DNA from: Methanobrevibacter sp. | Lineage (GTDB): Archaea > Methanobacteriota > Methanobacteria > Methanobacteriales > Methanobacteriaceae | DNA: 8,667 bases | NCBI GenBank assembly: GCA_031261945.1 | Contig: JAISIQ010000043.1 | Location: forward strand, 1 to 8,667 | Direction of reading: 5' to 3' | Position numbers and translations under genes: made by a program | Notes under the pieces: generated by a model | Databases searched by the model: none | Seen by the model: the letters and a program-made list of their open reading frames with translations, nothing else | Told to the model about the DNA's origin: nothing | In this document: positions 6,229 through 8,667 of the stretch, one piece after another | Layout of the letters: each line of letters starts with the position of its first letter | Numbering within the stretch: position 1 is the stretch's first letter

Positions 6229-7083
6229 TTATTCTAAATCTTCATCTTTATGACATATCTTATTATACTCACATTTAACACATTTTTGAATAGTTACATT
6301 TATATCTGGAACTATTTTTTCATTTACAATGTCTTTTATCTCATTCATAACTTTAAATAGTCCTTTTCTTAGATTTGCATCCATTACAACAGGTCGACGA
6401 TCTCCAAGTTTTAAATAATCAACAAAACCTACAAATACTTCTGTATCAAATTCTTGTTCTATTAAAAGTGCGCTTGCTACAAGTTCCATAGCATCGCTAT
6501 CCCAGGTTCCTTTTAATGGAGGTATTGATGGTTTAATATTTATTGGATAATATTTTCCTTCTATAATTTCTATTTTATCACAGCTTCCTACTAATTCTAT
6601 TTGAGGATCTCTCATTAAATAGCTATACATTGAAGTTGGGAAAAATAGCTCTGCTATTTGTGTTCCATCTCTTTCATTATTAATCATAGCTTTTTGAGAT
6701 TTTAAAGCAAGTATTTTCATGTTGAAATTGGCTTCTTCTATTAATTCTTTTTTTAATAGTTCTATTTCATCTGCTTCATTATTATTTGTTTTTTCTCCTA
6801 AAATAGCTTCATTGTATTCAAAATCACTATTTTCTAAAATAGCTATTGAACTTTCTATATAATTTATTATATTTGTATTTAGGTTAGATTCTATTTCTTC
6901 TAATTCCATTTCTTTTCTTAATCTTCTAATATTTCTTTGGAATAAATCTTGCAAATCTATTCTTAATTCTTTCATTGTCTTATTTAACAAAATATCTTTT
7001 TGTTTATCTTCATCTAAGTTCTGTTCAAGATATAATTTTAATGGACAGAACATATAAGTTCTTATTGTAGATATACTTATCAT
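6229..7083 (-). CDS. orphan Cas4-like (RecB/DUF83-type) Fe-S protein with degenerate nuclease motifs
   Basis: Protein of 284 residues with the Cas4 layout. The N-terminal cysteine motif is SISTIRTYMFCPLKLYL (C13) and the C-terminal cluster motif is CVKCEYNKIC (C268, C271, C277). Together these four cysteines match the 4Fe-4S ligands of Cas4 and AddB-like nucleases. The central region has GSCDKIEII (D169) and YYPINIKPS, where a PD-(D/E)xK nuclease would have E-x-K. Here Asn182 stands at the Glu position, and K184 is kept. The usual N-terminal His is absent; the only His follows the last Cys. DAMELVASALLIEQEF resembles the late helix with the Gln motif. A long charged helical insert fills roughly 25-130. 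The ATG at 7083 is chosen over one at 7098 because GAGAGG precedes it by 7 nt. No cas genes or CRISPR lie nearby. Function is unknown; the cluster may serve structure or DNA binding. Confidence 0.72.
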   Translation of the reverse strand: MISISTIRTYMFCPLKLYLEQNLDEDKQKDILLNKTMKELRIDLQDLFQRNIRRLRKEMELEEIESNLNTNIINYIESSIAILENSDFEYNEAILGEKTNNNEADEIELLKKELIEEANFNMKILALKSQKAMINNERDGTQIAELFFPTSMYSYLMRDPQIELVGSCDKIEIIEGKYYPINIKPSIPPLKGTWDSDAMELVASALLIEQEFDTEVFVGFVDYLKLGDRRPVVMDANLRKGLFKVMNEIKDIVNEKIVPDINVTIQKCVKCEYNKICHKDEDLE

Positions 7084-7090
7084 TATAATT

Positions 7091-7096
7091 CCTCTC
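7091..7096 (-). promoter_or_regulatory. ribosome binding site of the Cas4-like gene
   Basis: GAGAGG on the minus strand lies 7 nt upstream of the ATG at 7083. The earlier in-frame ATG at 7098 overlaps this motif and has no such site of its own, so 7083 is the likely start. Confidence 0.7.
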
Positions 7097-7109
7097 ATTT
7101 ATATTATGG

Positions 7110-7160
7110 ATAATTAAAAGGTTAATTCTATAATAGGGTATTTTATAAACTTTTAATTAT
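7110..7160 (-). promoter_or_regulatory. probable promoter of the Cas4-like gene framed by an 11-bp inverted repeat
   Basis: GTTTATAAAA (7150-7141 on the minus strand) is a good archaeal box A with an A-rich stretch before it. It predicts a transcript start near 7120 and a leader of about 35 nt. ATAATTAAAAG (7110-7120) and CTTTTAATTAT (7150-7160) are exact complements on either side, so one arm touches the upstream edge of the box A and the other the predicted start. Confidence 0.45.
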
Positions 7161-7175
7161 TTTATTATTACTTTC

Positions 7176-7203
7176 ATATTTAATGTTATTACTCATTAAA
7201 TAT
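7176..7203. repeat. 10-bp inverted repeat upstream of the Cas4-like promoter
   Basis: ATATTTAATG (7176-7185) and CATTAAATAT (7194-7203) are exact complements with an 8-nt spacer TTATTACT. It lies just upstream of the promoter on the minus strand. It could be an operator or a stem-loop; AT-rich composition makes chance possible. Confidence 0.4.
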
Positions 7204-7394
7204 ATATTTTGAGGTTATTTTAGGATAAATTCTCTTATATCTTGTTAAAATCATTTATAGAACTTTATTTTCTACTTAAATATCATTTTGATTAAATTAT
7301 TAGAATATTTATAGGTGTAAAGAAAATTTATATTAGGGTGGTAAAAAATAAGAATGTGATTAAATTGATTTATATTAATAAAATTTATAAAAAT

Positions 7395-7442
7395 AAAAAA
7401 ATAAAATGTAAATAATGATTTAAAAGTAAATTTAAGAAAAAA
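7395..7442 (-). terminator. T-tract terminators after homoserine dehydrogenase
   Basis: On the minus strand, a T6 tract (7442-7437) lies about 22 nt after the stop and a T7 tract (7401-7395) lies further on, both in T-rich surroundings. This fits archaeal U-tract termination and separates this gene from the Cas4-like one. Confidence 0.55.
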
Positions 7443-7464
7443 TAATTTTAAAAATCTTTCAATA

Positions 7465-8667
7465 TTATTCTAATATTCTTATTAACCTTATTTCTTCTTT
7501 TACATCATTTAAATCATTGATTTTAGCTATTGCTTCATTGATATTATTTTCTGAACTTTCATGGCTAACAATAATTATTGGAGTTGCTTCATTTTCTATA
7601 CTTGGTTTTTGAGTTATTGATTCAATACTTATATCATTGTTGTTTAATATTTCAGTTATTGTCTGAAGAATTCCTGGTTTATCAATAGCTTTCAAACTAA
7701 TATAATATTTAGATATAATATCATCTATACTTTTTATTCTTTCTACTTGGGATGTAACTGGACCATAGCTAATTCGTTTATCTTCATTAAAGATAATATC
7801 AAGACAATCACCAACTACTGCACTTGCAGTTGCTTCTCTTCCAGCCCCTTGGCCATATAACATAACTGGTCCTACAAAGTCTCCAACCATATATATTGCA
7901 TTGAAAACATCATTAACTGAAGCAAGTAAATGGTCTTTTGGAAGAAATGTTGGATGAACTCTAATTTCTAATCCATTATCAGTTTGAATAGCTATTCCCA
8001 ATAGCTTTATAACATAATTTAGTTCATTTTTAGCAAATTCTATGTCTTCAGGAGTTATTTTTGTAATTCCTTCTACATGAAACTTTTCTTGAGGAACATA
8101 TTCACCAAATCCAAGTTTAGTAAGCACGATTAATTTTTGAGCAGTATCATGACCTTCTATATCAAATGTAGGGTCTGCTTCAGCATAACCTTTATTTTGA
8201 GCTTCAACAAGAACTTCTTCAAATTGAGATCCTTCTTCACTCATTTTAGTTAATATGTAATTTGCAGTTCCATTCATAATTCCATAAATAGCTTCAAATC
8301 GATTTGCTGCTAATGATTCGTTTAATGGTTGAAGAACTGGTATTCCTCCTCCAACACTTGCTTCAAAGGAGAATCTAACATCATTCCGCTTCCTTGCTTC
8401 CATTAACTCTTCCCAATGTTTAGCTATTAAAGCTTTATTTGCAGAAACAACGTGTTTTCCATTATCCATAGCTTTAATAATAAATGTTTTAGCAGGTTCA
8501 TATCCTCCCATAAGCTCTATAACGATATCAATATTATCATCTTCTAAAAGTTCGTTTGCATCAGTAGTTAATAGTTGAGGATCAATTTTCACGCCTCTAT
8601 CTGTTGTTATATCTAAATCAGCTACTTTTTTAAGATTTACAGTTTTTCCACATTTTTGTGAAAGTAA
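7465..8667 (-). CDS. hom: homoserine dehydrogenase with C-terminal ACT domain (5' end outside window)
   Basis: Cytoplasmic enzyme reducing aspartate semialdehyde to homoserine with NAD(P)H, the branch step to threonine, methionine and isoleucine. The frame is open to the right edge with family-like sequence ([20 protein letters not shown]), so the GTG at 8592 is internal. About 400 residues are visible, and the N-terminal GxGxxG nucleotide motif lies outside. Counting from that GTG, ELMGG is at 26-30, [10 protein letters not shown] at 50-59 and MNGTANYIL at 106-114. [19 protein letters not shown] gives E138, D149 and K153, whose spacing equals that of catalytic Glu208, Asp219 and Lys223 of the yeast enzyme. 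[16 protein letters not shown] is at 247-262. The ACT domain covers about 297-375 ([18 protein letters not shown]) and suggests feedback control by an amino acid. Confidence 0.94.
   Translation of the reverse strand, partial: LLSQKCGKTVNLKKVADLDITTDRGVKIDPQLLTTDANELLEDDNIDIVIELMGGYEPAKTFIIKAMDNGKHVVSANKALIAKHWEELMEARKRNDVRFSFEASVGGGIPVLQPLNESLAANRFEAIYGIMNGTANYILTKMSEEGSQFEEVLVEAQNKGYAEADPTFDIEGHDTAQKLIVLTKLGFGEYVPQEKFHVEGITKITPEDIEFAKNELNYVIKLLGIAIQTDNGLEIRVHPTFLPKDHLLASVNDVFNAIYMVGDFVGPVMLYGQGAGREATASAVVGDCLDIIFNEDKRISYGPVTSQVERIKSIDDIISKYYISLKAIDKPGILQTITEILNNNDISIESITQKPSIENEATPIIIVSHESSENNINEAIAKINDLNDVKEEIRLIRILE

Larger units (their letters stand above)
7084..7464. other. 381-bp AT-rich region without a gene
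   Basis: Between the Cas4-like gene and homoserine dehydrogenase I see no convincing gene. All frames hold only peptides of about 25 codons or less without proper ribosome sites. The left part carries the Cas4-like leader, promoter and two inverted repeats. The right part, near the homoserine dehydrogenase stop, carries minus-strand T-tracts. A plus-strand stretch GAAAATTTATATTAG (7322-7336) resembles a promoter (A-rich element plus box A) and is followed by GGGTGG, but no reading frame follows. I see no tRNA or CRISPR repeat. Confidence 0.6.

Noticed and set aside
7200..7440. Small peptides of 17-25 codons in the gene-free region on both strands
   Set aside because: No proper ribosome site, no recognisable sequence, lengths expected by chance.
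6229..7464. CRISPR-Cas locus suggested by the Cas4-like gene
   Set aside because: No regularly spaced identical repeats of CRISPR length, no cas1 or cas2, and the catalytic motifs are degenerate. The intergenic region has only short inverted repeats.

Overview
The window looks like chromosomal DNA of a hydrogenotrophic methanogen of the order Methanobacteriales, most likely Methanobrevibacter or a close relative. The DNA is very AT-rich (about 30% GC by eye), most starts have archaeal Shine-Dalgarno sites of the GGTG/GAGG type, and the left two thirds hold the distal part of an energy-converting hydrogenase B (Ehb) operon in its known order K-L-M-N-O-P-Q. The genus is an inference from composition and gene content.

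Left block, plus strand (1-5836): the 3' part of ehbK (polyferredoxin, cut by the window edge), ehbL (two-cluster ferredoxin), ehbM (hydrogenase small subunit), ehbN (NiFe large subunit), ehbO (NuoH-like membrane subunit), ehbP (small Ehb protein, TTG start) and ehbQ (ACT-domain protein). In this complex class, H2 is oxidised at EhbN, electrons pass through the EhbM, EhbL and EhbK clusters to ferredoxin, and the ion gradient acting through membrane subunits such as EhbO drives the uphill reduction. In methanogens Ehb-reduced ferredoxin is linked mainly to anabolic CO2 fixation and amino-acid precursor synthesis.

The most unusual feature lies between these genes. Each of the five gaps from K-L to O-P is 110-171 nt long and opens with a degenerate tandem array whose unit is a copy of the upstream gene's own stop-codon context: TGAATAATAA, AAAAACTAA, GATTGATAA, AGTAAT and ATATAAT. 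The unit differs in each gap. At ehbN the array is inside the reading frame: about 60 Ser/Asn-rich codons follow the end of the conserved protein, and read one base earlier 38 of those 60 codons are stops. This looks like a stop array turned into a protein tail by a one-base frameshift, or a sequencing indel.

Right block, minus strand (5857-8667): a convergent bidirectional terminator, a small unknown acidic protein (81 aa), an orphan Cas4-like Fe-S protein with all four cluster cysteines but no recognisable catalytic Glu or His, a roughly 380-bp gene-free AT-rich stretch with inverted repeats around a probable promoter, and a homoserine dehydrogenase gene with a C-terminal ACT domain, cut by the right edge. 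No CRISPR array, tRNA, rRNA or mobile element was seen.
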